From: Paracoccaceae bacterium
Lineage (GTDB): Bacteria > Pseudomonadota > Alphaproteobacteria > Rhodobacterales > Rhodobacteraceae
Length of the DNA stretch: 64,000 bases
Assembly: GCA_033344815.1 (NCBI GenBank)
Contig: JAWPMR010000001.1
Coordinates: 4,450,136 to 4,514,135, forward strand
Reading direction: 5' to 3'
Below, one piece after another: positions 8,747 through 17,996 of this stretch. Within the stretch, counting starts at the first letter, position 1. Every line of letters starts with the position of its first letter. The position numbers were made by a program, and so were the translations under genes. A model generated the notes under the pieces. It was given only the letters and a program-made list of their open reading frames with translations. It was not told the origin of the DNA and ran no database searches.

Positions 8747-9764
8747 ATCCGCAATATTCGGAGGCAGGACTGTGAAAGGCACTATGCCGGGCCGTTACAG
8801 GTCTGTTTTATTCAGCAAGGCGGTGGATTTTGCAGCGTTGCGCCGGATGGTCGATCACGCGCATGATGTTCCTTGCGCCGCTATGCTTGGTCTGGCGGCA
8901 GGGGAAGAACAGATCGCACTGAAGTTTGCAGAAAATACAACGATAATGCGGATGACTGCAGAAACAATGGCATGGCGGTCCCCGTTTGTTATGACAGTCA
9001 CAACCCCAAAGATGCTCGCACGGAACAGGGTCACGCTTTCCGCACAGCTCAGCGGTGCATGCAAATAGTCGCCCGCCTTTGCGCGATAAGACCTAGATCG
9101 TTGCACGGCGCGATTGACCCAGTTGTGAGGGTTCAGGACCCGGATTGGATCGGGCACCGGTCGAACTTTTAGGACACTGAGTTTCTGCACCATGAGGTTG
9201 TTCATGCGTGAGGGCTTAAAATCGAAACCCAACAGACCGCTTCAAGGTTTTTTCGGTGTCGAGCGCCACAGATCACGGGGACGACAATTGCGGCAGTAAG
9301 GTCTTGGCTCAATTGATGGACGACATGGCTCGGGTCATGCAGGCATTTGTTTAAAACGAGGGGCGGGCCTGTCAGATCGTAAATTGCCACCTGCCAACGG
9401 ACGATTACCGGCTTTTCAAGCATGTCTAGCTGATTTTGCCATCCTTCGACCCCTATACAGATCTGGGCATCCCGTTTGGCAAAACGGTGGAAGGGCGACA
9501 GGTGTTTTCCGAACCGCGATGTACCGGACTGCCGGCGGCGCGTTTGATCCGGCCCAACAGCTGACATCCAACACTGCCATTGCATCGGATTTGCTGCTGC
9601 CCGGGAACGCTCAAAGCGGTTTCCGGGGCCACCGGATCAAGGCAAAATGCGCTCTTGGCGCTGCATCGACAATTCACGGCCATTTTTGCGCAAGGCTCAT
9701 CCAAAACAAGCCGAGGCTTGAAGGTGAAACGCGCGAAATTGGGCGTCGTCAAATTTATTTGCGG

Positions 9765-9940
9765 TCACCGGATCATCAAGATGCCCATGGCAACAATTTC
9801 TTTCAGTTTGGGGTGTGAAGCAAAAGCGGCATCATCCTGTGCATTTATCAGGCCGCCTTTCAGGTTCATCAAAATCACAGATGCATTCAGGAGCCATTCA
9901 CACTTCGCCGGATCGATCTCGCAAGGAGAGCGCTGTTCAG
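9765..9940 (-). pseudogene. Unidentified coding remnant
   Basis: The minus-strand frame ending at TGA 9765-9767 reads as a protein-like segment of some 55 residues with regular hydrophobic spacing (for example WLLNASVILMNLKGG and HPKLKEIVAMGILMIR). It has no start codon of its own; upstream the likely continuation lies in another frame. I do not recognise the family. The judgement that it was once coding is from composition only. Confidence 0.3.
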
Positions 9941-10547
9941 CGAGTTGGAAACATATGCTATCCGTGACGAGCCCGGAAATAACCCTTTGAGAGGGCCTAA
10001 TTTCACTTTTTTAGGGTATTCCTCCTGCGTATCATCTCGATTGAACGTTCCAAAATCACTGGTAAGATGCCTGATGACGCGGTTGAAAGTGGCTACGAAA
10101 GTGTCATCGCGGACACGGCGATGGCATACTTCCCGGAGCACGGTTCCCATGTCGAGCACGGTAAGGGTGACGAAAATCGGACCTCTTTTTTACCAGTTTC
10201 CGGGTGCCAAGGCCCAAGGGCGGCGTGTTCAAGAAAAGGCGCATCCTTGACGGCGCAAAGCTTCTATCGACTCCGGGCGCTAGTCACATTTTGATTTCTG
10301 AGCACCAAGGAACTGTACCAAACCTGAAAGCCACTTCGTATTCAGGATCGTTGATCTCTTCTCGCAACCACCCTGAGGAGACACAGTAAGCTCCGTGTCG
10401 TCCGACCGGATTTCGGTAATTCCGCAGCAGAGTGGTTGTTGAAGCTTGTGCCATCAAATACACCAAACTCGGCCAGTTGTATCGTTTTGCGGCCGGAACT
10501 CAGGGCTGTGTCGGCTTTGCTGCGAAGTTTTAAACGCGCCCCATGCT

Positions 10548-10575
10548 GGCTCAAAAGGTTGAGCCTTTTGTTTTT
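10548..10575 (+). terminator. Rho-independent terminator (plus strand)
   Basis: Perfect seven-pair stem GGCTCAA/TTGAGCC with a four-base AAGG loop, followed by TTTTGTTTTT. It is oriented for plus-strand transcripts, yet no gene can be recognised upstream on that strand, so it may end a small RNA or be left from a lost gene. Confidence 0.65.
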
Positions 10576-10871
10576 ATCCTCCACCGGACTGCACGTCAAA
10601 TTTGCAAAGCCATCTCGCGAAATTTGCAAATTCTGGAGTTAAGGACATGAGAGATCGAAAAACCTCAAATAGGTCGTCGTCGGAAGCTTGGCCCGCAACG
10701 CCCTGTGCAAAATTTGAAGAGAAGGACATGTCCTGCCTGTAAAGTTTGCTGAATTCGTCCGGGGTCCTTGTTCGATCAAACCTAAAAAATCTGGCAACAA
10801 TCGATTTCTTTCCAAAAAATGACGCTGAGGTCGTTTTCCGCTGGCGTCTGGCGCGCATCACCCTGTCCAGG

Positions 10872-12647
10872 TCAGTAGAAAATCACACCCACAAAGGCGG
10901 CGGCCAACCCTAGGAGGATCAATCCAACCCGCAATATCGCGGTGCCTTGGCCTATGATCCCGTAAGACAGTAAAGACAGGCCAGCGCCGATGTGAAGAAA
11001 AGCGATAATCGCGCCGACGGGGTCAGCGGAAAGGCGGATAAGGCTCGGATTGGCAATCATGCTCAGTGGGATGACGTAGAGACCCAAACCCAAAGCCATG
11101 GCTGTCAGCGCAACCTTGAGCCAATTCTCCTCGATCATTCCGGCGGCGATGAAAACAGCACCGCAAACGGGCGGCGTGATCGTTGACAGGAGGGCAAACC
11201 AGAACACGAACAGATGCGCCTGCAGAGGTTCCAAACCAAGTTCAATGAGAGCCGGACCGGCAACAGAAACACAGATCACATAGGCGGCGGTTGTCGGCAC
11301 CTCCATGCCCAGCAGCAAGCAAGCAAGGGCGGTGAGCAACAGCGCGGGCCAGAGCGCGCCCCCGGACCCTGATAACATCACGGAGGTGATCTTTACGCCG
11401 AGGCCAGTGATTCCCAACACCCCGATGATGATGGAAGCGCAAAGGATGATGGCGGCGATCATGGCGACCTGTTTGCCTGCATTCAGCATCGCATCCCCGA
11501 GACGCGAAAAACCCTGGATGATGTTGACCTGCGGCGTGGCGTCAAAAAACAACGCCAAAGCGGCGGCAAAGATGGCCAGAGCTGCCGCGTATTGCGGTGT
11601 GAACCCGACGGCGAACATGGCCACAAGCAGGATCGTGAAAGGCACCATGAAGAAAGCAGAGGTGATCAAGACAGCGCGCCGTGCGGGGCGTTGATCTTCG
11701 GGCACAGCTTTCAGTTCATAGCGTTGGGCATAGGCGTTGATACCCATCCAAACCGCCAGGAAATACAAAATGGCCGGAAGGAGTGCTGCGAGCATGATCT
11801 GCGCATAGGGAACGCCGGTCAGTTCCACCATGACAAACGCACCGGCCCCCATGAGGGGCGGCATGATCTGACCGCCGGAGGATGCAACCGCCTCGACGGC
11901 GGCGGCCAGCCGTTTTGGGTAGCCCAGTTTCGTCATGGCGGGGAGGGTGATGGCACCGGTGGACGCCACATTGGCCGAGGCTGATCCTGATATTGATCCA
12001 AAGAGCGCGGAGGAGAGGACGGACACCTTTGCTGCACCACCCACCAAGCGCCCGGCGGCAGCGGAAGCGACGTTCATGAAACCCTGACCTGCCTCACCTG
12101 CGTTCAGCATTGCGCCAAAGATCACGAATATTGCGACGACCCCAACCGAAACTCCCGTGAGGCTGCCCCATATGCCGCCTTCTGCCACGACCAGTGTTCC
12201 CAGAAAGCTGCGCAATGGGGTTCCAGCATGGCCGAACTCGCCAGGAATGTGCTGGCCATATAGCCCGTAAAGGAGTGCTGCCAGAGCCACCATCGGCAGG
12301 GGCCAGCCAATCATGCGGCGCGCGCCCTCCATCACGATGAGCAAGAGAGTGATTGCGAGAGCGACTTGAAAGCCGTTTTCCAGAAAACCGTATTGATTGC
12401 GCAGGATCTGGTGGTTCAGCGCGATCCAGCAGCAACCGGCGACACCGACGGCCGCAATAGCCACGCCCGACCAAGTGGCTAAACGGGAGGAGGCCCCAAA
12501 AACGAAAACCCAAGGCAGGATCAACGCCATGTGCATGGGCCGCGCCACGAGGTTTGGCACCAACCCATAAAAGATCAATCCAATGTGAAAAACACATGTC
12601 AGTAGACCCAAGGCAATCCAGCCATGCCGCGCGGAGAGGTTTTGCAT
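10872..12647 (-). CDS. TAXI-type TRAP transporter fused permease (DctQ-DctM, 4TM/12TM)
   Basis: About 591 residues with roughly 18 membrane segments: a small-permease part at the N-terminus and a DctM part containing the block ISGSASANVASTGAITLPAMTK and GQIMPPLMGAGAFVM. Fused permeases of this kind partner TAXI binding proteins, one of which is encoded 50 bp upstream. I prefer ATG 12647 (AAGG nine bases upstream) to ATG 12665, which abuts a stable hairpin; the difference is six residues. Location downstream of gntR-kduDI-kdgF suggests uptake of uronate breakdown products, though most TAXI systems have unknown substrates. Confidence 0.9.
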   Translation of the reverse strand: MQNLSARHGWIALGLLTCVFHIGLIFYGLVPNLVARPMHMALILPWVFVFGASSRLATWSGVAIAAVGVAGCCWIALNHQILRNQYGFLENGFQVALAITLLLIVMEGARRMIGWPLPMVALAALLYGLYGQHIPGEFGHAGTPLRSFLGTLVVAEGGIWGSLTGVSVGVVAIFVIFGAMLNAGEAGQGFMNVASAAAGRLVGGAAKVSVLSSALFGSISGSASANVASTGAITLPAMTKLGYPKRLAAAVEAVASSGGQIMPPLMGAGAFVMVELTGVPYAQIMLAALLPAILYFLAVWMGINAYAQRYELKAVPEDQRPARRAVLITSAFFMVPFTILLVAMFAVGFTPQYAAALAIFAAALALFFDATPQVNIIQGFSRLGDAMLNAGKQVAMIAAIILCASIIIGVLGITGLGVKITSVMLSGSGGALWPALLLTALACLLLGMEVPTTAAYVICVSVAGPALIELGLEPLQAHLFVFWFALLSTITPPVCGAVFIAAGMIEENWLKVALTAMALGLGLYVIPLSMIANPSLIRLSADPVGAIIAFLHIGAGLSLLSYGIIGQGTAILRVGLILLGLAAAFVGVIFY

Positions 12648-12665
12648 TGACGTCAGCCTTGGCAT

Positions 12666-12692
12666 GCCCTGCTCCGTGTCACGAAGCAGGGC
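12666..12692 (-). promoter_or_regulatory. Hairpin between TAXI binding-protein and permease genes
   Basis: A perfect eight-pair stem (GCCCTGCT/AGCAGGGC) with an 11-base loop fills the short gap after the binding-protein stop and ends exactly before the upstream ATG of the permease gene. It has no T-run, so it more likely stabilises the binding-protein message or restrains permease translation than terminates transcription. Confidence 0.5.
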
Positions 12693-12698
12693 GGGAGG

Positions 12699-13655
12699 TT
12701 ACATGTGGGCGTCGTTCAAGGCCGCACCAATTTCTTTGTAATAACGGATGGCGCCGGGGTGGATTTGCGTGGTGATATTGCTGAGCATTTCAACAGAAAC
12801 GCCTGCCCACCATGCAGCCTCTCCCGCCATATCAGCCTTAGTTTCCCAGTAGGTTTTGGTCAGAAGATACGCGGTATCATCGTCCATTTTTGACGTGGTG
12901 TAGGCCACTACCGGAAGCGACGTGGTCGTGATGTCCTCGGCTTGCCCTGCATAGGTGCCCGCTGGAATCGTCAGCTCTGTCCGTTTGGTCTGGGCGATTT
13001 GATCCGGGTTCAGCGACATGACTGTGACGCCGGTTGAAGCCGCGGCTTCGATCACATTGGGCGCAGGGTAGGAACCTGCTGTCACAAACCCGTCGATTTG
13101 CCCGTTCTTGAGCGCATTTACAGCGTTGGACAATTCTGAATCAGCCACGGTTACTTTGCCCTCAAGACCAAAGAGACCCAGGTATTTTGCGCCCTCGCGC
13201 GCGCCAAAGGACCCGCTGCCCAACAGGATCGTCTTGCCTTCCATATCCGCGAAGCTTTTGACGCCGCTGGCCTCTGACATCACAAAATGCATGGTCAGGG
13301 ATGGAATGGGGAACAATGCGCGAATGTCGTTAAACGACGGATCGGATTTACCCTCGAACATGGCTTTGCCGCCCTGTGCCAGGCCGATGAGAGCAGGCGG
13401 CGTCGTGAATACGTAATCCCCGCCACGTGCGCGCACTTCCATAACGTTTTGAACAGAGCCCTGGCTTTCTTCGACGGTCACAGACACATCACCGCCGGTG
13501 CCGGATTTCATCGCTTCGGCGAATTGAACCGCCATCTGGAAATAGGACGAACCGGCCTTGGCTGATTTATAGGTGACACGCGTTTCCGCGCTTGCCGCCG
13601 TTCCAAGCGCGATGGCGGTTGCGGCAATGGCGCCGATAGTTTTGAAAAATGTCAT
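12699..13655 (-). CDS. TAXI-family TRAP solute-binding protein
   Basis: A 318-residue periplasmic protein with a Sec signal peptide (FFKTIGAIAATAIALGTAASA, cleavage before ETRVTYK). The mature part has the TAXI pattern: SYFQMAVQFAEAM near the start, MEGKTILLGSGSFGAREGAKYLG in the centre, and GQIDGFVTAGSYPAPNVIEAA. A GGGAGAAG site precedes ATG 13655. It delivers ligand to the fused permease encoded downstream. It is separated from gntR by 188 bp and may have its own promoter. The neighbours suggest a uronate-derived ligand. Confidence 0.88.
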   Translation of the reverse strand: MTFFKTIGAIAATAIALGTAASAETRVTYKSAKAGSSYFQMAVQFAEAMKSGTGGDVSVTVEESQGSVQNVMEVRARGGDYVFTTPPALIGLAQGGKAMFEGKSDPSFNDIRALFPIPSLTMHFVMSEASGVKSFADMEGKTILLGSGSFGAREGAKYLGLFGLEGKVTVADSELSNAVNALKNGQIDGFVTAGSYPAPNVIEAAASTGVTVMSLNPDQIAQTKRTELTIPAGTYAGQAEDITTTSLPVVAYTTSKMDDDTAYLLTKTYWETKADMAGEAAWWAGVSVEMLSNITTQIHPGAIRYYKEIGAALNDAHM

Positions 13656-13843
13656 TTAACTTCTCCCTGAATTCTGGGTGAACCCTCTCCTTTTGTGACG
13701 CAAAGCGCAAGAATGCTTCTGCGCCTGAATGTTCGAACTTTAACCACGGAAAAGACATCACACATGGCTGCTTCATGGGGCAGGGACGCAACCATTCTGC
13801 GGCGGCACATTCGCATCGCATTCATTTTGAAAACTGAGGGCGG

Positions 13844-14530
13844 CTATGTATTGTCAAAATACTCGGCATGAGACAGGTGAACAGCTTTGATGGTCTGTTC
13901 AATACGCGACAGATGCGTTCTGAGCGCCTCTGCGCTACTGTCTGGATCACCGCATGACAAGGCTTTGAATATCTGACGGTGGTCCGTCACCAGCTTTGAC
14001 ATTTCATCACGACGTTTGAGGCTTAAGACGCAAATGCGATCCACTTTTGCTTTGTTTTCCAAAACAAAATCAAAGGCGGAGTGTTTCTGAGCCATTTGGG
14101 CTATCAACGCATGGAACTCTTGATCAAGTCGATGAAAGGCCCCTCGGTCATCGTCTTTTGAGGCCAAGGCCTGGTGATCCAGATTTGTCAAAAAACGCGG
14201 GCTGAATTCATCGTCCCAACGGCGCGCGGCGACACGGATGATTTCTAACTCAACAGACAGGCGGATGAACCGCGCGGTTTGAATGTCGGATATGGAGAAT
14301 TTGCGCACCAATGTCGCGCGTTGTGGCTGGATCAGTAACAGGTTCATATTGCCGAGGCGGTTGAAGGCGTCTCTGACCGGTTGGCGGGACAGGCTAAATT
14401 GCCCCGCCACATCTGCCTCAGATATCTTTGCACCCGGGAGCAACTTGAGGGTGATGATCTGCTCATAGAGCGCATCAAAAACCATATCCGCGCTGGTTCG
14501 CCGCGCGAGTGTTTCCGGGGTTATCCTCAT
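13844..14530 (-). CDS. GntR-family regulator with FCD domain
   Basis: A 228-residue regulator: winged helix at about residues 12-75 (GAKISEADVAGQFSLSRQPV is its recognition region) and an FCD domain with FHRLDQEFHALIAQ and DHRQIFKALSCGD, the usual metal-site segments. Start taken at ATG 14530 with GAGA five bases upstream; the longer frame overlaps kduD. It lies downstream of kduD and upstream of the TAXI transporter, and is probably the local uronate-responsive repressor, in the manner of UxuR/ExuR-type regulators (inference). Confidence 0.85.
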   Translation of the reverse strand: MRITPETLARRTSADMVFDALYEQIITLKLLPGAKISEADVAGQFSLSRQPVRDAFNRLGNMNLLLIQPQRATLVRKFSISDIQTARFIRLSVELEIIRVAARRWDDEFSPRFLTNLDHQALASKDDDRGAFHRLDQEFHALIAQMAQKHSAFDFVLENKAKVDRICVLSLKRRDEMSKLVTDHRQIFKALSCGDPDSSAEALRTHLSRIEQTIKAVHLSHAEYFDNT

Positions 14531-14651
14531 ATGATCTCGTTTTGCATTTGCTCGAAATCCTGCGAGGTACCGGCCGCATCCAAGTCCGCAATGGACCTGG
14601 TCGCATAAAAGCGCGTACAACGCGCAGCTCTCACATGCCACAAAGGGGTCG

Positions 14652-15380
14652 TCATCGCGCCAACCATCCGCCATCTACATTCAGCACAGCACCGTTTACA
14701 TAATCCGACGCAGGTGCAGATAAAAAAACGGCGCTCTGGGCGATGTCTTCGGGATTTCCCCAGCGCCCTGCCGGGATGCGTTCCAAAATCGCGGTATTGC
14801 GTTCAGGGTTGTTGCGCAGCGCTTCGGTATTGTTTGTGCTGACATAGCCGGGCGCGATTGCGTTCACGTTGATGCCCTTGGCTGCCCACTCATTGCACAG
14901 TGCCTTGGTCAAGCCCGCGACCCCGTGTTTAGACGCGGTATAAGAGGGGACCCTGATCCCGCCCTGAAAGGACAGCAGTGAGGCGATGTTCACGATTTTT
15001 CCGTGAACCTCGCGTTGCATAACAGCCTTGGCAAAGGCCTGTGATGTGAGGAAAACCGCCTTGAGATTGATGTCCATCACGTCATCCCAGTCGCTTTCCG
15101 ACATATCCACACTGTCCGCACGGCGAATGATGCCCGCATTGTTGATCAAAATGTCGACATGGTGCTCTGTGAACACGTCCCGCGCCGCGTGTGGATCCGC
15201 GAAGTCAAGTGTGAGTTCCTCCGCGCGATCAATACTGACCACGGTCTGCGCGCAAGAAGATCGCCCGGCGCAGATAACATGTGCGCCCGCCTGTCCCAAA
15301 GCCACGGCAATCGCCTGTCCGATGCCGGTGTTGGCGCCGGTCACCAGCGCCTTTTTCCCGTCCAGTGAAAAAGCACTCAC
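14652..15380 (-). CDS. kduD: 2-deoxy-D-gluconate 3-dehydrogenase / 2-keto-3-deoxygluconate-forming SDR
   Basis: A 242-residue short-chain dehydrogenase: cofactor motif TGANTGIG (14-21), NNAG (80-83), and catalytic Ser134, Tyr147 and Lys151 (YTASK). KduD reduces 2,5-diketo-3-deoxygluconate to 2-keto-3-deoxygluconate in pectin and unsaturated-uronate breakdown. GTG 15380 overlaps the kduI stop (GTGA), which fixes the start despite a longer upstream frame. The C-terminal AVLNVDGGWLAR is typical. The tight coupling to kduI supports this role over other SDR functions. Confidence 0.9.
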   Translation of the reverse strand: MSAFSLDGKKALVTGANTGIGQAIAVALGQAGAHVICAGRSSCAQTVVSIDRAEELTLDFADPHAARDVFTEHHVDILINNAGIIRRADSVDMSESDWDDVMDINLKAVFLTSQAFAKAVMQREVHGKIVNIASLLSFQGGIRVPSYTASKHGVAGLTKALCNEWAAKGINVNAIAPGYVSTNNTEALRNNPERNTAILERIPAGRWGNPEDIAQSAVFLSAPASDYVNGAVLNVDGGWLAR

Positions 15381-16201
15381 CGCAAATCCTCCATCGCAAC
15401 CATATCCATGTCGCGAAAGTCCACGTTGTCCCCCGCCATCGCCCAACAAAACGAATAGCTTCCCGTGCCGCAGCCGCTGTGTATGGACCAAGGCGGCGAG
15501 ACCACGGCGTCTTCGTTTTTCATGATGATGTGCCGGGTTTCGTCGGGTTTTCCCATAAAGTGAAAAACGCGGTTTTCCGCCGCCATATCAAAATAGAAAT
15601 AGGCCTCCATGCGACGATCATGCGTATGCGCAGGCATCGTGTTCCAGACCGAACCGCCCTGAAACATCGTGTAGCCCATGACCAGCTGACAGCTTTCCAT
15701 GACCTCAGGGTGAATGAACTGATAGATCGTGCGTTGGTTGGCTGTTTCTGCCGCCCCTAGGTTGACCTGTCCGGCTTCGTCAAATTTGATGCGCCGCGCG
15801 GGAAACGTTTTATGCGCGGGCGTGCTGACCACGTAATAGCGACCGCCGCGCCCAAATGTGATTGGGCCTGCGCCCCTACCAAGGTAGAGCACGTCACCGC
15901 GATCAAGCTGATGTGCGTCCTGAGCGGCTGACACCACCGCGGTCTCGCCAATGTTCAGAATGCCAATTTCACGCCGATCCAGGATCGAGGCGGTGCCGCA
16001 TTCGGCGACCTCATCAAGGATCAGATCGGTCGTGTCCGGTAAAATGCCGCCGATGATCATTCGGTCATAATGTGTATAGAGGAGCCTCACTTCACCGTCG
16101 CAAAACATGCCGTCAAAGTGAAAGTTCTCGCGCAGCATGGCCGTGTCCATCTGGCGTGTCTCGGTTGGGCTTGCAGCATAGAGGGATCGGACGCTCAGCA
16201 T
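15377..16201 (-). CDS. kduI: 5-dehydro-4-deoxy-D-glucuronate isomerase
   Basis: A 274-residue cupin-fold isomerase. The metal-binding segment PAHTHDRRMEAYFYFD and the later WSIHSGCGTGSY contain the His/Glu ligands of the family's zinc site. KduI converts 5-keto-4-deoxyuronate into 2,5-diketo-3-deoxygluconate for KduD. Start ATG 16201 is preceded by AAAGGG and lies 13 bp after the cupin gene's stop; the frame extends upstream but overlaps that gene. Length is normal for KduI (about 275-280). Confidence 0.93.
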   Translation of the reverse strand: MLSVRSLYAASPTETRQMDTAMLRENFHFDGMFCDGEVRLLYTHYDRMIIGGILPDTTDLILDEVAECGTASILDRREIGILNIGETAVVSAAQDAHQLDRGDVLYLGRGAGPITFGRGGRYYVVSTPAHKTFPARRIKFDEAGQVNLGAAETANQRTIYQFIHPEVMESCQLVMGYTMFQGGSVWNTMPAHTHDRRMEAYFYFDMAAENRVFHFMGKPDETRHIIMKNEDAVVSPPWSIHSGCGTGSYSFCWAMAGDNVDFRDMDMVAMEDLR

Positions 16202-16214
16202 AAATGGGACCCTT

Positions 16215-16526
16215 TCAAAGAAAATCGTCGCGGCGCGGAGTGAAACAATCAATGAGCTCACCCGGTTCGAGGCAAACGCAACCATGTCGGGCGTTGGATG
16301 GGATGACAAAGCTGTCCCCGGGACCTACCTCGAAGTCCTTGCCGTCCATGGTGAACCGGAATCTGCCCGATTTCACGTATGTGGACTGAACATGCGGGTG
16401 ATTGTGAAGTTTGCCTTCCGCGCCTTGCGCCGCAAAACGAAACGAAACAACCATGAGGTTTTCATGGTCCGCAATCACCTGCCGGGTGACGCCGGGATCG
16501 GTTGCGACAACTGGGAAATGGATCAT
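16215..16526 (-). CDS. kdgF: Small cupin, KdgF-like
   Basis: A 103-residue single-domain cupin. The motif HNHPHVQSTYVKSGRFRF followed by GPGDSFVIPSNARHG supplies three His ligands and one Gln/Glu position of a metal site. KdgF catalyses opening of 4,5-unsaturated monouronates to the linear keto form, the step just before KduI. Position as first gene of the kduI-kduD operon matches this. Many cupins of this size have other roles, so the assignment is contextual. Confidence 0.75.
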   Translation of the reverse strand: MIHFPVVATDPGVTRQVIADHENLMVVSFRFAAQGAEGKLHNHPHVQSTYVKSGRFRFTMDGKDFEVGPGDSFVIPSNARHGCVCLEPGELIDCFTPRRDDFL

Positions 16527-16887
16527 TGATGGGTCCTGTCTTGTTTCTTTATCCGTGCGGTGAAGCCTCTGCTAGGGCCATTTTTGCGAATTTGGTATGG
16601 TAGTATCCCAGATTATTGTGCTTTACAACGGTCACTTCTGTGGGGTGTTGTCTCGAGACATTGATCAGCTATACAAGGTCCCGCCCAACGCCTGATATTG
16701 AATTTGCGGATATGGGAACGGATCAGTGTTTCGATTGCAAAATACACTTGGTTGCAGCCCATGCGGTGCGGCATTTAAACCAACATGAAGCACTGCAGAC
16801 CCGCGCCTGACCGATCTGTGATGCAACGTCTTCTGTAAACATTTGTGCCGTCGTCGTGCTTTGATCAGGCGTTGAGATGAACCCAAT
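16527..16887. other. Intergenic region upstream of the kdgF-kduI-kduD operon
   Basis: About 360 bases holding the promoter of the uronate operon and the 3' end of the sulfonate operon. A loose dyad around 16594-16614 (TTTGGTAT...TATCCCAGA) resembles the TTGGTATACCAA sites of uronate GntR regulators but is too imperfect to claim. No gene and no T-tailed terminator seen. Confidence 0.45.
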
Positions 16888-17991
16888 TCAGGTTATTCCA
16901 TTCATTGGCAGGGACACCCGCCCCATCTGGGCAAGGGTCAGTCCGATTTCTTCTGTAACCAACTGCCAGTATTGTGCCAGCCCGGCTTCGCCACCGGCTG
17001 CAATGGAAAACTGCAATGCGCGGCCAAAAAATACGTAGCTGGCGCCCATGACGTAAGCTTTGACGACGTCTTCACCGGACCTGATACCGGTATCATAAAA
17101 TAACGGATATTTATCGCCCAAAACCGCTCGGATGCGTTGTAATGCCAGGATCGGAGGGGGCGCAGAATCCAATTGGCGACCGCCATGGCTGGAAACCTGG
17201 ATGGCATCGACGCCTTCGGCTTTCAGGCGTTGGGCATCTTCGACATCAGTGACGCCTTTCGCGACCAGATTGCCGTCCCAACTGTCGCGCAGTTCTTTCA
17301 GGAAATCCCAGTCGGCGAGGGCGCGGCTTTCTGTTCGGTCAAAGGTAAACCCGTCCTGTTGAAAATTTGCAAGATCCGGCGCACCAGCCAGCAGGCTGGA
17401 AATGGACCATCGGGGATGCAGGGCAAAGTCGACGAATTGCATCGGGCCAATCCGAAATGGCATTTTGAAACCACGGCGTAATTCACGGGGTCTGCGTCCG
17501 ACTTCGGGGACATCAAGTGTCATCACGAGTGTTCGATATCCGGCGGACTTGGCGCGTTGCACCAGCTTTTTGGTGCCGCTCCCATCACCACTGAAGTATA
17601 GTTGGAACCAGGCGTGGCCTTCGGCGACCTCGATAATCCGTTCCATGGTGGTTGAGGCAACGGTCGAAACCCCATGAGGTACTTGATATTTCGCGGCCAT
17701 ACGCGCCAGCATCAGATCCGCGCCGGGCCCGGAAAGATTGCACATGCCCATCGGAGAAATCCCAAAGGGAGACAACCCCGCATGATCAAAAACAGGAACG
17801 CTAAGGTCCCGGTTTTTAACATTGACCAACACACGTGGTTGCAACTCAATGTCACGCAGGGCGGCAAGATTGCGTGCTTCTGCAACGCCTTCACCTGCCG
17901 CCCCATCGATATAGTCAAACACCATCCATGGCAGACGCCGTTGCGCAATGCGCCGGGCGTCCGCGTAAGAGTAGATGGCGCGTGCGCTCAA
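16888..17991 (-). CDS. FMN-dependent alpha-hydroxyacid dehydrogenase/oxidase, candidate sulfolactate oxidoreductase
   Basis: A 367-residue TIM-barrel flavoprotein of the glycolate oxidase/L-lactate dehydrogenase family. The catalytic set of the family is present: Tyr27 (VFDYIDG), Tyr132, Asp160, Lys245, His269 and Arg272 (SHGGRQLD). Such enzymes oxidise 2-hydroxyacids to 2-ketoacids. It is the last gene of the hpsN-hpsO-hpsP-usp-comD-comE operon, starting only five bases after comE at an unusual TTG (no nearby ATG). The pathway needs oxidation of 3-sulfolactate to sulfopyruvate exactly between HpsN and ComDE, so this enzyme is the obvious candidate; lactate or glycolate remain alternatives. 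Confidence 0.85.
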   Translation of the reverse strand: MSARAIYSYADARRIAQRRLPWMVFDYIDGAAGEGVAEARNLAALRDIELQPRVLVNVKNRDLSVPVFDHAGLSPFGISPMGMCNLSGPGADLMLARMAAKYQVPHGVSTVASTTMERIIEVAEGHAWFQLYFSGDGSGTKKLVQRAKSAGYRTLVMTLDVPEVGRRPRELRRGFKMPFRIGPMQFVDFALHPRWSISSLLAGAPDLANFQQDGFTFDRTESRALADWDFLKELRDSWDGNLVAKGVTDVEDAQRLKAEGVDAIQVSSHGGRQLDSAPPPILALQRIRAVLGDKYPLFYDTGIRSGEDVVKAYVMGASYVFFGRALQFSIAAGGEAGLAQYWQLVTEEIGLTLAQMGRVSLPMNGIT

Positions 17992-17996
17992 AGTGA

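Larger units (their letters stand above)
8747..10871. other. Eroded 2.1-kb region without intact genes
   Basis: No open frame here has a domain I recognise, and frames on both strands are short and overlapping. It is not featureless: a conserved-looking peptide fragment is legible on the minus strand at 9765-9940, and a good rho-independent terminator for plus-strand transcription is at 10548-10575. The minus-strand frame 10574-10861 (95 codons) could be a small gene but has nothing to identify it. I read the region as the remains of former genes. Confidence 0.6.

Noticed and set aside
10574..10861. Possible 95-codon minus-strand gene upstream of nothing recognisable
   Set aside because: Protein-like in part, but no homology I recognise and no ribosome-binding site; kept only as a note within the eroded region.
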